64,000 nucleotides of DNA from Brevundimonas subvibrioides ATCC 15264. GTDB lineage: Bacteria; Pseudomonadota; Alphaproteobacteria; Caulobacterales; Caulobacteraceae. The position numbers were made by a program, and so were the translations under genes. The notes under the pieces are model-generated. The model ran no database searches. It was not told the DNA's origin and saw only the letters and a list, made by a program, of their open reading frames with translations. Shown here one piece after another: positions 40,141-47,867 of this stretch (position 1 is the stretch's first letter; each line of letters starts with the position of its first letter). The stretch covers positions 248,001 to 312,000 of the forward strand of contig NC_014375.1 in NCBI RefSeq assembly GCF_000144605.1, read 5' to 3'.

Positions 40141-41112
40141 TCAAACGGTGTCTCCCTGAGGCTCGCGCTCGGGGGCAAGGGCCTGCCAAGCCTTCGGGAT
40201 GAACGTCACCATCGTGTCGTGATGCAGCAGGGTGGGCTCTCCGTCCAGCACGGCCGGGATCTTGGACCGGGCGCGGATGCGGATTTTTTTCGCAGCCTGG
40301 GTCATGACCGACGGATCCTGGCGCCAGTCGCTGAACAGGGCCGTGGCGGCCAGACGGAAGGCCTGGGCCGCGTCGGCCGGGTCCATGGCCGCAGCCTCCA
40401 GCCCGACGGGCTCGTCCATCGCCTTGGAGATCATGGGGCTGATCAGGGCCAGGGCCTCGCTGCGCCGCGCCTTGCCACCGTCCAGCTCGACCCGGATCTT
40501 GCCCGAGAAGGCGCGCTTCAGCGCCCGGCGGCCATAGGTCCAGGCCAGGCTGAGCTTGCCGGTGCGCATCGCCTCGCGCGCCGGAGCCCACAGGGCCGGG
40601 GAGCCGAAGATCCCGGCGCAATAGAAGGACTGGCCCTCGACGATCCCGCCCGACACGCACTGCGGCGACCCGTTTTCCAGCGCGTCGCGCAGCGCCAGCT
40701 TCCAGTCGGCGGTACCGTACAGGGCCTTGGGCAGCATGTTCATGGTCCCGCCCGGCAGGGGGGCGACCAGCGGTCCCTTCGGCCCCGCCTTCGACGCCGC
40801 GGCCCGCGCCGTGCCGTCGCCGGCCAGGACGAACAGCACGTCGGGTTTCGAGGCCAGGGCCGCGTCGATCTGCGCATCCATCGTGGATCCGACCAGTTCG
40901 ACGATCTCCGCCTCGCACGGATAGTCGGCCATGATGGCCTCGACCTCGGCGACCGCCCGGGGTCCGACCGAGCCGGACAGGGTGTTGACCAGGATCACCA
41001 CGCGCGAGATCGCGACGTGGGGCGTCAGGACGCGCGGCTCCGCGACGGCCTCGACAGGCGCGGTTTCAGGCAGGTCCATGGACGCGGACGCGGGGGTGAT
41101 GGTGTCGCTCAT
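40141..41112 (-). CDS. Diacylglycerol kinase catalytic-domain protein
   Basis: A 323-residue protein of the DagK/YegS lipid kinase fold. It has NTLSGSVGP at the nucleotide-binding start near residue 43, LAGDGTARA near 98 (GDGT motif), and APLPGGTMNMLPKAL near 117. A beta-rich C-terminal domain follows. Family members phosphorylate diacylglycerol, ceramide or other lipids; the substrate is unknown. Residues 1-35 are Pro/Ala-rich. Start ATG at 41112, since upstream codons lack family-like sequence. Lies just upstream of the metallophosphoesterase on the same strand. Confidence 0.85.
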   Translation of the reverse strand: MSDTITPASASMDLPETAPVEAVAEPRVLTPHVAISRVVILVNTLSGSVGPRAVAEVEAIMADYPCEAEIVELVGSTMDAQIDAALASKPDVLFVLAGDGTARAAASKAGPKGPLVAPLPGGTMNMLPKALYGTADWKLALRDALENGSPQCVSGGIVEGQSFYCAGIFGSPALWAPAREAMRTGKLSLAWTYGRRALKRAFSGKIRVELDGGKARRSEALALISPMISKAMDEPVGLEAAAMDPADAAQAFRLAATALFSDWRQDPSVMTQAAKKIRIRARSKIPAVLDGEPTLLHHDTMVTFIPKAWQALAPEREPQGDTV

Positions 41113-41157
41113 CACGCCCGAACGCGCCTGTCCCACCCGCGTTCCGGCCAAGCGTGA

Positions 41158-41514
41158 CTATTGCGCCTTCAGCGCGTCCGCCGTGGTCGCCGCGCCGGCC
41201 TGGACGGCGTCGCCGGTCTTCTCCGCCGCAGCGCCCGCCTTTTCGGCGGCAGTGTCGGCGGCTTCCGGGGCCTGACCGACCAGACCCCGCGCGGACGCGA
41301 CACCGGCGGTGATCCAGCCGTCCATCATGGCCCCGCCCTCGGCCAGCGACTTCTCCTTGATGCCCAGGACCGCGGTCAGGACGCCGAACAGGGCCAGCAG
41401 GGTGACCAGCAGGCCGACGAATCCGCCCCCGCCGCCGCCCGACCGGCGCTTCGTGCGGGCCCAGACCGGGCTGACGTGATCGTCCGACATACGGACCGGT
41501 TCAGGAAAGCGCAT
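41158..41514 (-). CDS. Hypothetical single-pass membrane protein
   Basis: A 118-residue protein with a basic N terminus (WARTKRRSGGGGGG), one hydrophobic helix (FVGLLVTLLALFGVLTAVLGI, about 31-51), and an Ala/Glu/Lys-rich C-terminal tail with repeated AAEKA-type units. It is probably an N-in anchored periplasmic helix. AGGGG lies 7 nt upstream of the ATG at 41514. No family recognised. It precedes the lipid-kinase-like gene on the same strand with a 45-bp gap. Confidence 0.65.
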   Translation of the reverse strand: MRFPEPVRMSDDHVSPVWARTKRRSGGGGGGFVGLLVTLLALFGVLTAVLGIKEKSLAEGGAMMDGWITAGVASARGLVGQAPEAADTAAEKAGAAAEKTGDAVQAGAATTADALKAQ

Positions 41515-41607
41515 TGAAAACCCCTCGGAAACGCTGACGTGTTCGAACCTGCGCCCCTCGCGCGGCCCGCTTCAGCCTATGTCATCGTTAACTTGCAGCA
41601 TAGGCGC

Positions 41608-41632
41608 GGAACCTGAGCCATAATCCAGCGTT
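41608..41632 (+). promoter_or_regulatory. EcfG/SigT general stress promoter of the glycine-zipper lipoprotein
   Basis: Exact GGAAC (41608-41612), 16 bp, CGTT (41629-41632). Expected start of transcription is near 41640, about 33 nt before the ATG at 41673. Confidence 0.8.
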
Positions 41633-41672
41633 CTCGCTTTCGGGGCGAACATCAGGAATGAAGGACACATCC

Positions 41673-42020
41673 ATGAAGACGGCAATTATCGCGATCGGCG
41701 TCGCCGGCCTGCTCGCATCGGCCTGCGCGACCGATCCCTACGGCAACAGCACCTCCAACCAGACCGTCCGCCAGGGCGCGATCGGTGCCGGTCTCGGTGC
41801 CGTGGCCGGTGCCATCATCGGCAACAACGTCGGCGGCGGCAACGCAGCGACCGGAGCCCTCATCGGCGGCGCCCTCGGCGGCACCGTCGGCGCGGTCCGC
41901 GGCTCGCAAGCCGACCGCAACAACCAGCAGCGCTACCGCGACAACCGCGGCCAGTACTACTACTGCTACGACAACAACCAGAACGAGTGCTACTGGGAAA
42001 ACGGTCAGCGCCGCTACTAG
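41673..42020 (+). CDS. Glycine-zipper 2TM lipoprotein
   Basis: A 115-residue lipoprotein with lipobox LLASACAT (Cys near 18). A glycine-zipper hairpin (GAIGAGLGAVAGAIIG and GALIGGALGGTVGAV, about 36-75) is followed by an unusual Asn/Tyr/Arg-rich C terminus (QYYYCYDNNQNECYW). This is the Rick17kDa/SlyB-like type of envelope lipoprotein. The ATG at 41673 is preferred to 41658 because AAGGA stands 8 nt upstream. An exact EcfG promoter precedes it, so it should be induced by general stress. Function unknown. Confidence 0.85.
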   Translation: MKTAIIAIGVAGLLASACATDPYGNSTSNQTVRQGAIGAGLGAVAGAIIGNNVGGGNAATGALIGGALGGTVGAVRGSQADRNNQQRYRDNRGQYYYCYDNNQNECYWENGQRRY

Positions 42021-42046
42021 GCTCTGACGACGACTGACGATTCTCA

Positions 42047-42077
42047 GGGCGGCTCGTCGAACGACGGGCCGCCCTTT
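42047..42077 (+). terminator. Terminator after the glycine-zipper lipoprotein gene
   Basis: Stem GGGCGGC (42047-42053) with GCCGCCC (42068-42074), extended by CGTC/GACG inside, then TTT. The T run is short, so strength is uncertain. Confidence 0.6.
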
Positions 42078-42105
42078 GCTTGAGCGAACACAGGGACACA
42101 GGGCA

Positions 42106-42564
42106 ATGATGACGACGCAGAAGATCCTTCTGGCAGCCACGCTGGGCGCGGTGGGCCTGTCGGCCTGTTCGATGGGGCCCCGGTTCATGGATCGCGACGC
42201 TCTGGTCACCACGCCCGACGCCTGCGCCGCCAAGCGGTTCGACGTCTATTTCAACGAGAACCAGGACCGGCTGACCAGCCCGGCGCTGGAGGCGATCGGC
42301 CTGACGGCGACCCAGCTACAGGGTTGCCGCATCACCTCGGTCAAGGTTTTGGGTCTGGCCAGCGCGAGCGGCGCGGCCGATGCGAACCTGGATCTGTCCG
42401 AACGCCGGGCCCTGGCTGTCGCCGAGGCCCTGACGGCCGCCGGCTGGCCTGCGCCCGCCTTCGAGCTGGCGGCGGCGGGCGATTCGGGTGCCACCACGCC
42501 CGACGGCGTGCTGGAGCCGCTGCGGCGCCGCACCGAGGTCCTGGTCGAGGCCGCGCCCCTCTAG
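42106..42564 (+). CDS. OmpA-like lipoprotein
   Basis: A 152-residue protein with lipobox VGLSACSM (Cys near 21) and a domain resembling the C-terminal OmpA peptidoglycan-binding fold. It has FDVYFNENQDRLTSPALEAI near residue 45 and NLDLSERRALAVAEALTAAG near 95. The canonical NxxLSxxRAxxV helix is recognisable, though residues that usually bind diaminopimelate are not all clear. Probably links the envelope to peptidoglycan. The ATG at 42106 follows AGGG. Its stop overlaps the stop of the convergent methyltransferase gene by two bases. Confidence 0.75.
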   Translation: MMTTQKILLAATLGAVGLSACSMGPRFMDRDALVTTPDACAAKRFDVYFNENQDRLTSPALEAIGLTATQLQGCRITSVKVLGLASASGAADANLDLSERRALAVAEALTAAGWPAPAFELAAAGDSGATTPDGVLEPLRRRTEVLVEAAPL

Positions 42565-43442
42565 AGTTTTCCGCGTCCGTGCTCGACGACGCCCAGGGCG
42601 TCGGCGAGGCGGACCTTGGCTGACCCGCGCGGCAGGGGCTTTGGCTGGCTGTCGTGCGGGGCCCATCCGGCCAGATTGACGATCTCGAAGGTCGCCGGGA
42701 TGCGGCCGTCCGGCTCGCCGTAGCGCTCGGCGTACAGGGCGGCGGCGCGGGCGAGGATGCCGCGCGTCAGCGGCCGGGTAGACCCCGCCAGCACATTGGT
42801 CTCGCCCATGGCGCGCAGGTCGCGGATCAGGCCGAACAGGTCGCGGTACCGGACCGTCAGACGGTCGACATCGGCCACCGGCAGGGCGAACCCGGCCCGC
42901 TGCAGCAGACCCGCGCCGTCGAACCCGTCGGCGAAAGGCGAGACCCGGGCCTGCGCCCCGCCCCGCTCCGCCAGCTCGGCCTCGGTCAGCACGGCCCGCA
43001 GCTCCTTCAGTGTCCCCGCCCCCAGAAGGGTGCCGAGGAACAGGCCGTCGGGCTTCAGCGCCCGCCGGATCTGGCTGAGCGCGCCCGGCAGGTCGTTGGC
43101 CCAGTGCAGGGTCATCAGGGAGACGATCAGATCGACGGATCCCTCCGCCACGCCCAGCGGCCGCAGGCCCGGGGCCGCGCGGTAGCTGTCGGGGTCCGCC
43201 CCCGGCATCCCGACCCGCCCGGCTGCGTCGCTCCCGGCCAGGGCCGCCGCGAACACGCCCGTATGCGCCGAGAGGTCGACGACGGCGGGAAATGGACGCA
43301 AGGTGGCCTCGAGACTGAGAACAGCGTTCTCTGCCGCGCGGCGGTGCAGGAAGTCGGCCTGGGCGAACATTCCGCCGGAGCGCGCCAGACGCAGGGCGCG
43401 GCGCGCGGGATCGAAGATGACGGGGGGGCCGGAAGCGGTCAT
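42561..43442 (-). CDS. SAM-dependent methyltransferase-fold protein (BioC / NDUFAF5-like)
   Basis: A 293-residue class I methyltransferase-fold protein. It has a DPARRALRLARS N terminus, a glycine-poor motif I region (VVDLSAHTGVFAAAL, near 53), and SLMTLHWANDLPGALSQI near 110, followed by LKPDGLFLG. This pattern matches the BioC/NDUFAF5 group, whose mitochondrial member acts on complex I; the bacterial role is not settled. Motif I lacks the usual GxGxG. Its ATG overlaps the divergent comF ATG within CATG. Confidence 0.75.
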   Translation of the reverse strand: MTASGPPVIFDPARRALRLARSGGMFAQADFLHRRAAENAVLSLEATLRPFPAVVDLSAHTGVFAAALAGSDAAGRVGMPGADPDSYRAAPGLRPLGVAEGSVDLIVSLMTLHWANDLPGALSQIRRALKPDGLFLGTLLGAGTLKELRAVLTEAELAERGGAQARVSPFADGFDGAGLLQRAGFALPVADVDRLTVRYRDLFGLIRDLRAMGETNVLAGSTRPLTRGILARAAALYAERYGEPDGRIPATFEIVNLAGWAPHDSQPKPLPRGSAKVRLADALGVVEHGRGKL

Positions 43443-44247
43443 GGGACGTCAGGATGGGGACTGGAGCGACCGATGGGAAGCGGCGCGTGCGCGCGCCGTG
43501 ATCGGACTGACCGGTCTGGGGCGCGGACTGGCCGATCTGGTCCTGCCGCCGATGGCGCACGACAGCCGCGAGGCGACCCAGGCCGCGGGCCTGACCGCCG
43601 ACGCCTGGAACCGGGTCGCGTTCCTCGAGGACCCGGTCTGCGACGGATGCGGGGCGGCCTTCGAATACGACGGCGGCGATTTTGCCTCTGAGCGTTGCGC
43701 GGCCTGTCTGGCTTCGCCCTATCGCTTCACGCGGTGCCGCGCCGCCTGCGTCTACGACGACGCGTCGCGGGGTCTGATCCTGAAGTACAAGCATGGCGAC
43801 CAGCAGCAGTTCGCAGGCCTGTTCGCCCGCTGGCTGGGCCGGGCGGCGGCCCCCCTGATCGAGCAGGCCGATGCCGTCGTGCCCGTGCCGCTGCATCCCG
43901 CCCGGCTGCTGGCGCGCCGGTTCAACCAGGCGGCCGAGATCGCGCGTCCGCTGGCCCGCTCCGCGCGCCTCGATTATCTGCCCGACGCCCTCCAGCGCAC
44001 GACGCGGACGGCATCCCAGGGCGGCCGCAGTGCCCGCGGCCGGCGGCTGAACGTGAAGTCCGCCTTCGATCTGACCGAAACCGGGGCGCGCCGCGTCCGG
44101 GGGCGACGCATCCTGCTGGTCGACGACGTGCTGACGACGGGCGCCACCGCCGAGGCCTGCGCCACCGCCCTGCTGGACGGCGGAGCCCGCGCTGTCGATC
44201 TGGCGGTGATCGCGAGGGTGCGAACCGCGCGCGAAGTCCCTAGATAG
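43441..44247 (+). CDS. comF: ComF family phosphoribosyltransferase-like protein
   Basis: A 268-residue protein with an N-terminal zinc ribbon (CDGCG near 62, then CAAC near 80) and a C-terminal phosphoribosyltransferase domain with the PRPP loop RILLVDDVLTTGAT near 222. ComF proteins aid DNA uptake in competent bacteria, but many non-competent species keep them and the reaction is unknown. The first ATG, at 43441, shares bases with the divergent methyltransferase ATG; a later start is possible, because the first 40 residues are not part of the fold. Heads the comF-grxC-nitrilase-DUF1178-GNAT set. Confidence 0.83.
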   Translation: MGRQDGDWSDRWEAARARAVIGLTGLGRGLADLVLPPMAHDSREATQAAGLTADAWNRVAFLEDPVCDGCGAAFEYDGGDFASERCAACLASPYRFTRCRAACVYDDASRGLILKYKHGDQQQFAGLFARWLGRAAAPLIEQADAVVPVPLHPARLLARRFNQAAEIARPLARSARLDYLPDALQRTTRTASQGGRSARGRRLNVKSAFDLTETGARRVRGRRILLVDDVLTTGATAEACATALLDGGARAVDLAVIARVRTAREVPR

Positions 44248-44279
44248 TCCCCACACCCCCCAGTTTTCGGAGCTTCCCC

Positions 44280-44537
44280 ATGGCCGACGTCATCCTCTAC
44301 ACCAAACCCGGTTGCCCCTATTGCCACGCCGCCATGGCGCTGCTGGACAGGAAGGGCGTCGACTACACCGAGATCGTCGCTTCCAACGATCCGGCCAGGA
44401 AGGCCGAGATGGTCGAGAAGGCCGGCGGCAAGGCCACCTTCCCGCAGATCTTCATCGATGGAAAACATATCGGCGGGTCCGACGACATGAGCGCCCTCGA
44501 CCGCCGTGGCGGGCTGGATCCCCTGCTGGCCGCCTGA
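44280..44537 (+). CDS. grxC: Glutaredoxin 3
   Basis: An 85-residue thiol-disulfide oxidoreductase with the dithiol active site KPGCPYCHAA at residues 9-18, TFPQIFIDGKHIGG near 53 (cis-Pro and glutathione-binding), and DDMSALDRRGGLDPLL at the C terminus. Length is standard for GrxC. The stop overlaps the next start (TGATG), and it follows comF by 32 bp. Confidence 0.95.
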   Translation: MADVILYTKPGCPYCHAAMALLDRKGVDYTEIVASNDPARKAEMVEKAGGKATFPQIFIDGKHIGGSDDMSALDRRGGLDPLLAA

Positions 44538-45385
44538 TGTCGTCCAGCCTGCCCATCGCCCTGATCCAGACGCGGACGCCGGCGACGGCGCAGGCCGCCT
44601 TGGCCCATGTCGAACCCCTGATCCGCCAAGCGGCGGACGGGGGGGCGAAGCTGATCCTGACGCCGGAGGGCACCAACCTGCTGGAGCAGCGGCGGGACCG
44701 CCGGGGGCTGGCGGTCACCGACGAGGATCAGGACGCGGCGGTGATCGGTCTGCGGCATCTGGCCGCCGAGCTCGGCGTCTGGCTGCTGATCGGCTCGGCC
44801 ATCGTGAAGTCCGGCCATGCGGGCGACGACCGGGCGGCCAACCGGTCGCTGCTGATCGATGCGAACGGCACGATCGTGGCGCGCTATGACAAGCTGCACG
44901 TCTTCGACGTCGATCTGGCCAATGGCGAGACCTATCGGGAAAGTTCGACGATCCGCCCGGGCGACGGGGCCTGCGTCGCGGGCACGCCGTGGGGCCGGAT
45001 GGGCCTCACGATCTGCTACGACGTGCGGTTCCCGCACCTGTTCCGCCAGCTGGCCAGGGCGGGGGCCTGCATGATCGCGGTGCCCGCCGCCTTCACCGTG
45101 CCGACCGGAGAGGCGCATTGGGAGACCCTGCTGCGCGCCCGCGCCATCGAGACCGGAGCCTTCGTCCTGGCCCCGGCCCAGGGCGGCACGCACGAGGACG
45201 GCCGCAGGACCTGGGGCCATTCGATCGTCGTCGGTCCGTGGGGCGAGGTGATCGCGAAGCTGGACCATGACGAGCCGGGCGTGCTGCACGCCACGCTCGA
45301 CCTCGCAGCGGTCGAGGCCGCCCGGACTTCGGTGCCCCAGCTGCGGCACGACCGGGACTTTGCGCCCCCCGGAGACCCGACGTGA
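44537..45385 (+). CDS. Nitrilase-superfamily amidase (Nit1/NIT2-like)
   Basis: A 282-residue carbon-nitrogen hydrolase with the Glu-Lys-Cys triad: LTPEGTNLL near residue 40, [10 protein letters not shown] near 117, and [12 protein letters not shown] near 158. The RFP after the Cys and the DKxHLFD-type lysine loop are typical of deaminated-glutathione amidases. Glutaredoxin next door fits a role in glutathione housekeeping (inference). TGATG overlap upstream and GTGA overlap downstream show tight operon coupling. Confidence 0.88.
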   Translation: MSSSLPIALIQTRTPATAQAALAHVEPLIRQAADGGAKLILTPEGTNLLEQRRDRRGLAVTDEDQDAAVIGLRHLAAELGVWLLIGSAIVKSGHAGDDRAANRSLLIDANGTIVARYDKLHVFDVDLANGETYRESSTIRPGDGACVAGTPWGRMGLTICYDVRFPHLFRQLARAGACMIAVPAAFTVPTGEAHWETLLRARAIETGAFVLAPAQGGTHEDGRRTWGHSIVVGPWGEVIAKLDHDEPGVLHATLDLAAVEAARTSVPQLRHDRDFAPPGDPT

Positions 45386-45813
45386 TCCGCTATGCCCTGA
45401 GGTGCGAGGCCGATCATCCGTTCGAGGCCTGGTTCGGATCGTCCGGCGACTATGACGATCAGGCGGCCCGCGGCCTGGTCGAATGCCCGTTCTGCGGGTC
45501 CCGCAACGTGGCCAAGCAGATCATGGCCCCTGCCGTCTCGGGCACCCGCAAGGCGGCGCCCGCCGTCGAAATGGCCCGGGTCCAGACCATGATGATGCAG
45601 GCGGCGCGCGAGGTGCGCAGCCATGTGGAGGCGAATTTCGACTATGTCGGCGACACCTTCGCCCGCGAGGCGCGCGCCATCCACGAGGGCCAGTCCGAAA
45701 AGCGCGAGATTTACGGCGAGGCTACGCCCGCCGAGGTGAAGGCGCTGAAGGCGGACGGCGTGCCCTGCGCCGCCCTGCCCCCCGCGCCGCTCGATCCGGC
45801 CAAGGTAAACTGA
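45382..45813 (+). CDS. DUF1178 family protein
   Basis: A 143-residue protein matching DUF1178. The N-terminal zinc-ribbon-like region has a Cys in ALRCEADHPFEAWF near 7 and VECPFCGSRNVAKQIMAP near 34. A helical middle (ANFDYVGDTFAREARAIH near 84) and EATPAEVKALKADGV near 113 follow. Function is unknown; the family is confined mostly to alpha- and betaproteobacteria. The GTG start at 45382 overlaps the nitrilase stop (GTGA), and its own stop overlaps the GNAT start (TGATG). Confidence 0.88.
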   Translation: MIRYALRCEADHPFEAWFGSSGDYDDQAARGLVECPFCGSRNVAKQIMAPAVSGTRKAAPAVEMARVQTMMMQAAREVRSHVEANFDYVGDTFAREARAIHEGQSEKREIYGEATPAEVKALKADGVPCAALPPAPLDPAKVN

Positions 45814-46307
45814 TGGCGGGCGGCTGGCGGCCGATGCTTGCCGAGGATCTGGACCGGGTCGCGGAGATCGCCGCCGTCGGCTTTCCCGACCATTTCGAGG
45901 GCCGGGACTGTTTCGAGAACCGGCTGGCGCTGAGCCCGGCGGGCTGTTTCGTGCTGCAGACGGCGCAGGGGCTGGAGGGCTATCTGGTCGCCTACCCGTG
46001 GCGCGTGGATGCCGCGCCGCCCCTGAACACCCTGATCGAGACGATCCCCGGGGATGCGGGCGTGATGTACCTGCACGACCTCGCCCTGACCCCGGCGGTC
46101 CGGGGCCAGGGCTGGTCGAGGCCGGCCGTCGCCGCGGTGCTCGATCTGGCGCAGGCCGGCGACTGGCCGACGGTGGCCCTGGTCGCCGTCAACGATGCGG
46201 CCGGCTTCTGGCGCGGACACGGCTTCGCGGTGCGCGAGGCCCCGGGCATGGCGGACAAGCTGGCCAGCTACGGCCCGGACGCCCGCTACATGACCAGGCC
46301 GGTCTAG
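45813..46307 (+). CDS. GNAT family N-acetyltransferase
   Basis: A 164-residue acetyltransferase: ITS core with MYLHDLALTPAVRGQGWSRP near residue 90 (the acetyl-CoA pyrophosphate loop reads RGQGWS) and ALVAVNDAAGFWRGHGFAV near 128. The acceptor is unknown. Last gene of the comF operon, coupled to DUF1178 by TGATG. A 221-bp palindrome begins about 40 bp downstream. Confidence 0.85.
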   Translation: MAGGWRPMLAEDLDRVAEIAAVGFPDHFEGRDCFENRLALSPAGCFVLQTAQGLEGYLVAYPWRVDAAPPLNTLIETIPGDAGVMYLHDLALTPAVRGQGWSRPAVAAVLDLAQAGDWPTVALVAVNDAAGFWRGHGFAVREAPGMADKLASYGPDARYMTRPV

Positions 46308-46344
46308 GCCGTTCGTCCGCTAAGTTGGCGCGCGGTGTCGCATG

Positions 46345-46565
46345 GGTTCATCACGGCGAACACAGCGGGGTCACGGAGGGCACGACGGGACCGAGCGGTT
46401 GTCGGGGTCGTCGCTCGCCCCTGACGCTGAAAAGACAGAAGGGGCGGCGTCGCCGCCGATCCTCTCTTCCAAGACGTCACGCCCGAAGGAGGGGATCGGC
46501 GATGGCACCGCAATCTTGATCCCGTCGTGTTCGCTGTGACCCCGCTGTGCTCGCTGTGATGAACC
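46345..46565. repeat. Long palindrome (family E)
   Basis: Outer arms of about 45 bp: GGTTCATCACGGCGAACACA and GCGGGGTCAC on the left pair with GTGACCCCGC and TGTGCTCGCTGTGATGAACC on the right with few mismatches. CACGACGGGA/TCCCGTCGTG is inside. A nested stem (GCCGATCC...GGATCGGC, near 46455-46500) sits towards the centre. It occupies the gap between the GNAT and the small lipoprotein genes; no credible gene lies in it. Confidence 0.85.
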
Positions 46566-46605
46566 TCTGCTGGACATCCACGCGTCGACTGACGCGCCGA
46601 CTGCT

Positions 46606-46815
46606 CTAGTTCCGGGTCCAGCCCTTCTCGGCCATGCAGGCGCGGAAGGCGTCGCGGCCCTCGGTGCGTTCGTCGCAGTCGGCGCGCGCCGCGTCGAAGG
46701 GCTGGGCGTTGTTGCCGTGCCAGGCCGCGTCGTCGCTGTCGGCGTCGATCACGGTGATGCAGCCCGAGGTCATCAGGGCGGCCGACAGGCTGGCGAGGAT
46801 CAGAAGACGTTTCAT
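46606..46815 (-). CDS. Small hypothetical lipoprotein
   Basis: A 69-residue protein with a lipoprotein signal (LSAALMTSGC, Cys near residue 19) and a short mature part with two further cysteines (RADCDERTEG, FRACMAEKGW). The C-terminal RxCMxxKGW pattern is common in small alphaproteobacterial lipoproteins of unknown function. TGGAG lies upstream of the ATG at 46815. It is a single gene between a palindrome and the ubiG terminator region. Confidence 0.75.
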   Translation of the reverse strand: MKRLLILASLSAALMTSGCITVIDADSDDAAWHGNNAQPFDAARADCDERTEGRDAFRACMAEKGWTRN

Positions 46816-46941
46816 GGCAGGCTCCATTGGATCAGAGCCTATCGATGCCATCCGGGGTCGCTGAAATCCCGTTACGAACCCGACATGTAGGTGAATTCGC
46901 GGTAAGGTGAAGCTTGAGCCGTGAGCGTGAGTCACGCTTTC

Positions 46942-46966
46942 GACGGGCCCACGATGTGGGCCCGTC
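46942..46966 (-). terminator. Strong hairpin downstream of ubiG
   Basis: Perfect 11-bp stem GACGGGCCCAC/GTGGGCCCGTC with a 3-nt loop, 16 bp beyond the ubiG stop on the minus strand. A second palindrome GCGTGAGTCACGC lies at 46925-46937. There is no T tract, so it may be a stability hairpin. Confidence 0.6.
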
Positions 46967-46981
46967 TCAAACGATCAAGCT

Positions 46982-47797
46982 CTAGGCCTTCGTCGCGACC
47001 ATCATGTAATTGACGTCGGCATCGGCGCTTTCGCTCCAGCGGTCCGACAGCGGGCTGTAGACCAGGCCATAGGGGCCGCTGACCGCGACCGGCTCGGCCG
47101 ACAGCATCATCCGGATCTCGTCCGGCTTCACGAACTGGCGCCAGTCGTGGGTCCCGGCGGGCACCCAGCGCAGGATATACTCGGCCGCGACCTTGCCGAG
47201 GGCCAGCGACTTCAGCGTGCGGTTCAGGGTCGCCACGATCAGGATGCCGCCGGGGGCGACCAGCCGGGAACAGGCCCGCAGGAAGCTTTCCGGGTCGGCC
47301 ACGTGCTCGATGATCTCCAGCACCAGGACGACGTCGAACGGCCCTGCCCCCTCGGCCTCCACCTGTTCGACGGTGGCGGCGCGATACGCGATGTCCAGAC
47401 CCTGTTCGGCGGCGTGGGCCCGGGCGGTGCCGATGTTCTCGGACGAGGCGTCGATGGCCGTGACCGCGAACCCCATCCGCCGCATCGGCTCGGCGATCAG
47501 GCCGCCGCCGCAGCCGATGTCGATCAGGCTCAGGCCCGCGAAGGCCTCGCGTTTGGCAGGATCGCGAAGGAAGCGGTCGGCGACGTGGTCGCGGATGAAG
47601 GACAGCCGGGCCGGATTGAACCTGTGCAGCGGGGCGAACGGCCCGCGCGCGTCCCACCATTCGGCCGCCTGGGCCGAGAAGCGGGCGACGTCGGCGGGGT
47701 CGATACTGGCCCCTTCGGCACGATCGGCGTCGATATCGGCAAAGTCTTGCCCCGTTTGGGGTTTGCGCCCGGACGAGGGGTCGGTAGAAGCGGCCAT
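46982..47797 (-). CDS. ubiG: Ubiquinone biosynthesis O-methyltransferase UbiG
   Basis: Performs both O-methylations in ubiquinone synthesis using SAM. The 271-residue protein has the UbiG signature [19 protein letters not shown] near residue 38, motif [16 protein letters not shown] near 92, and [15 protein letters not shown] near 158. [19 protein letters not shown] near 194 is characteristic of UbiG. The ATG at 47797 leaves about 30 disordered residues in front of the fold. Divergent from lysC, a neighbourhood conserved in alphaproteobacteria. Confidence 0.93.
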   Translation of the reverse strand: MAASTDPSSGRKPQTGQDFADIDADRAEGASIDPADVARFSAQAAEWWDARGPFAPLHRFNPARLSFIRDHVADRFLRDPAKREAFAGLSLIDIGCGGGLIAEPMRRMGFAVTAIDASSENIGTARAHAAEQGLDIAYRAATVEQVEAEGAGPFDVVLVLEIIEHVADPESFLRACSRLVAPGGILIVATLNRTLKSLALGKVAAEYILRWVPAGTHDWRQFVKPDEIRMMLSAEPVAVSGPYGLVYSPLSDRWSESADADVNYMMVATKA

Positions 47798-47867
47798 GGC
47801 GCAAGGGTGAACCCCTTTTGCCCCCACCATGCAAGACCGGGATTTCCGCCACGATGACGCGGGCACT

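Noticed and set aside
41570..41600. GTTAAC near 41587 as a CtrA site for the glycine-zipper gene.
   Set aside because: It is only a half-site without a partner at N7 spacing. The exact EcfG promoter just downstream explains the gene better.
42561..42564. Overlapping stop codons of the OmpA-like and methyltransferase genes as an error.
   Set aside because: Both reading frames have solid family features to the end. Two-base convergent overlaps also occur at 58628-58631 and are ordinary in this compact genome.
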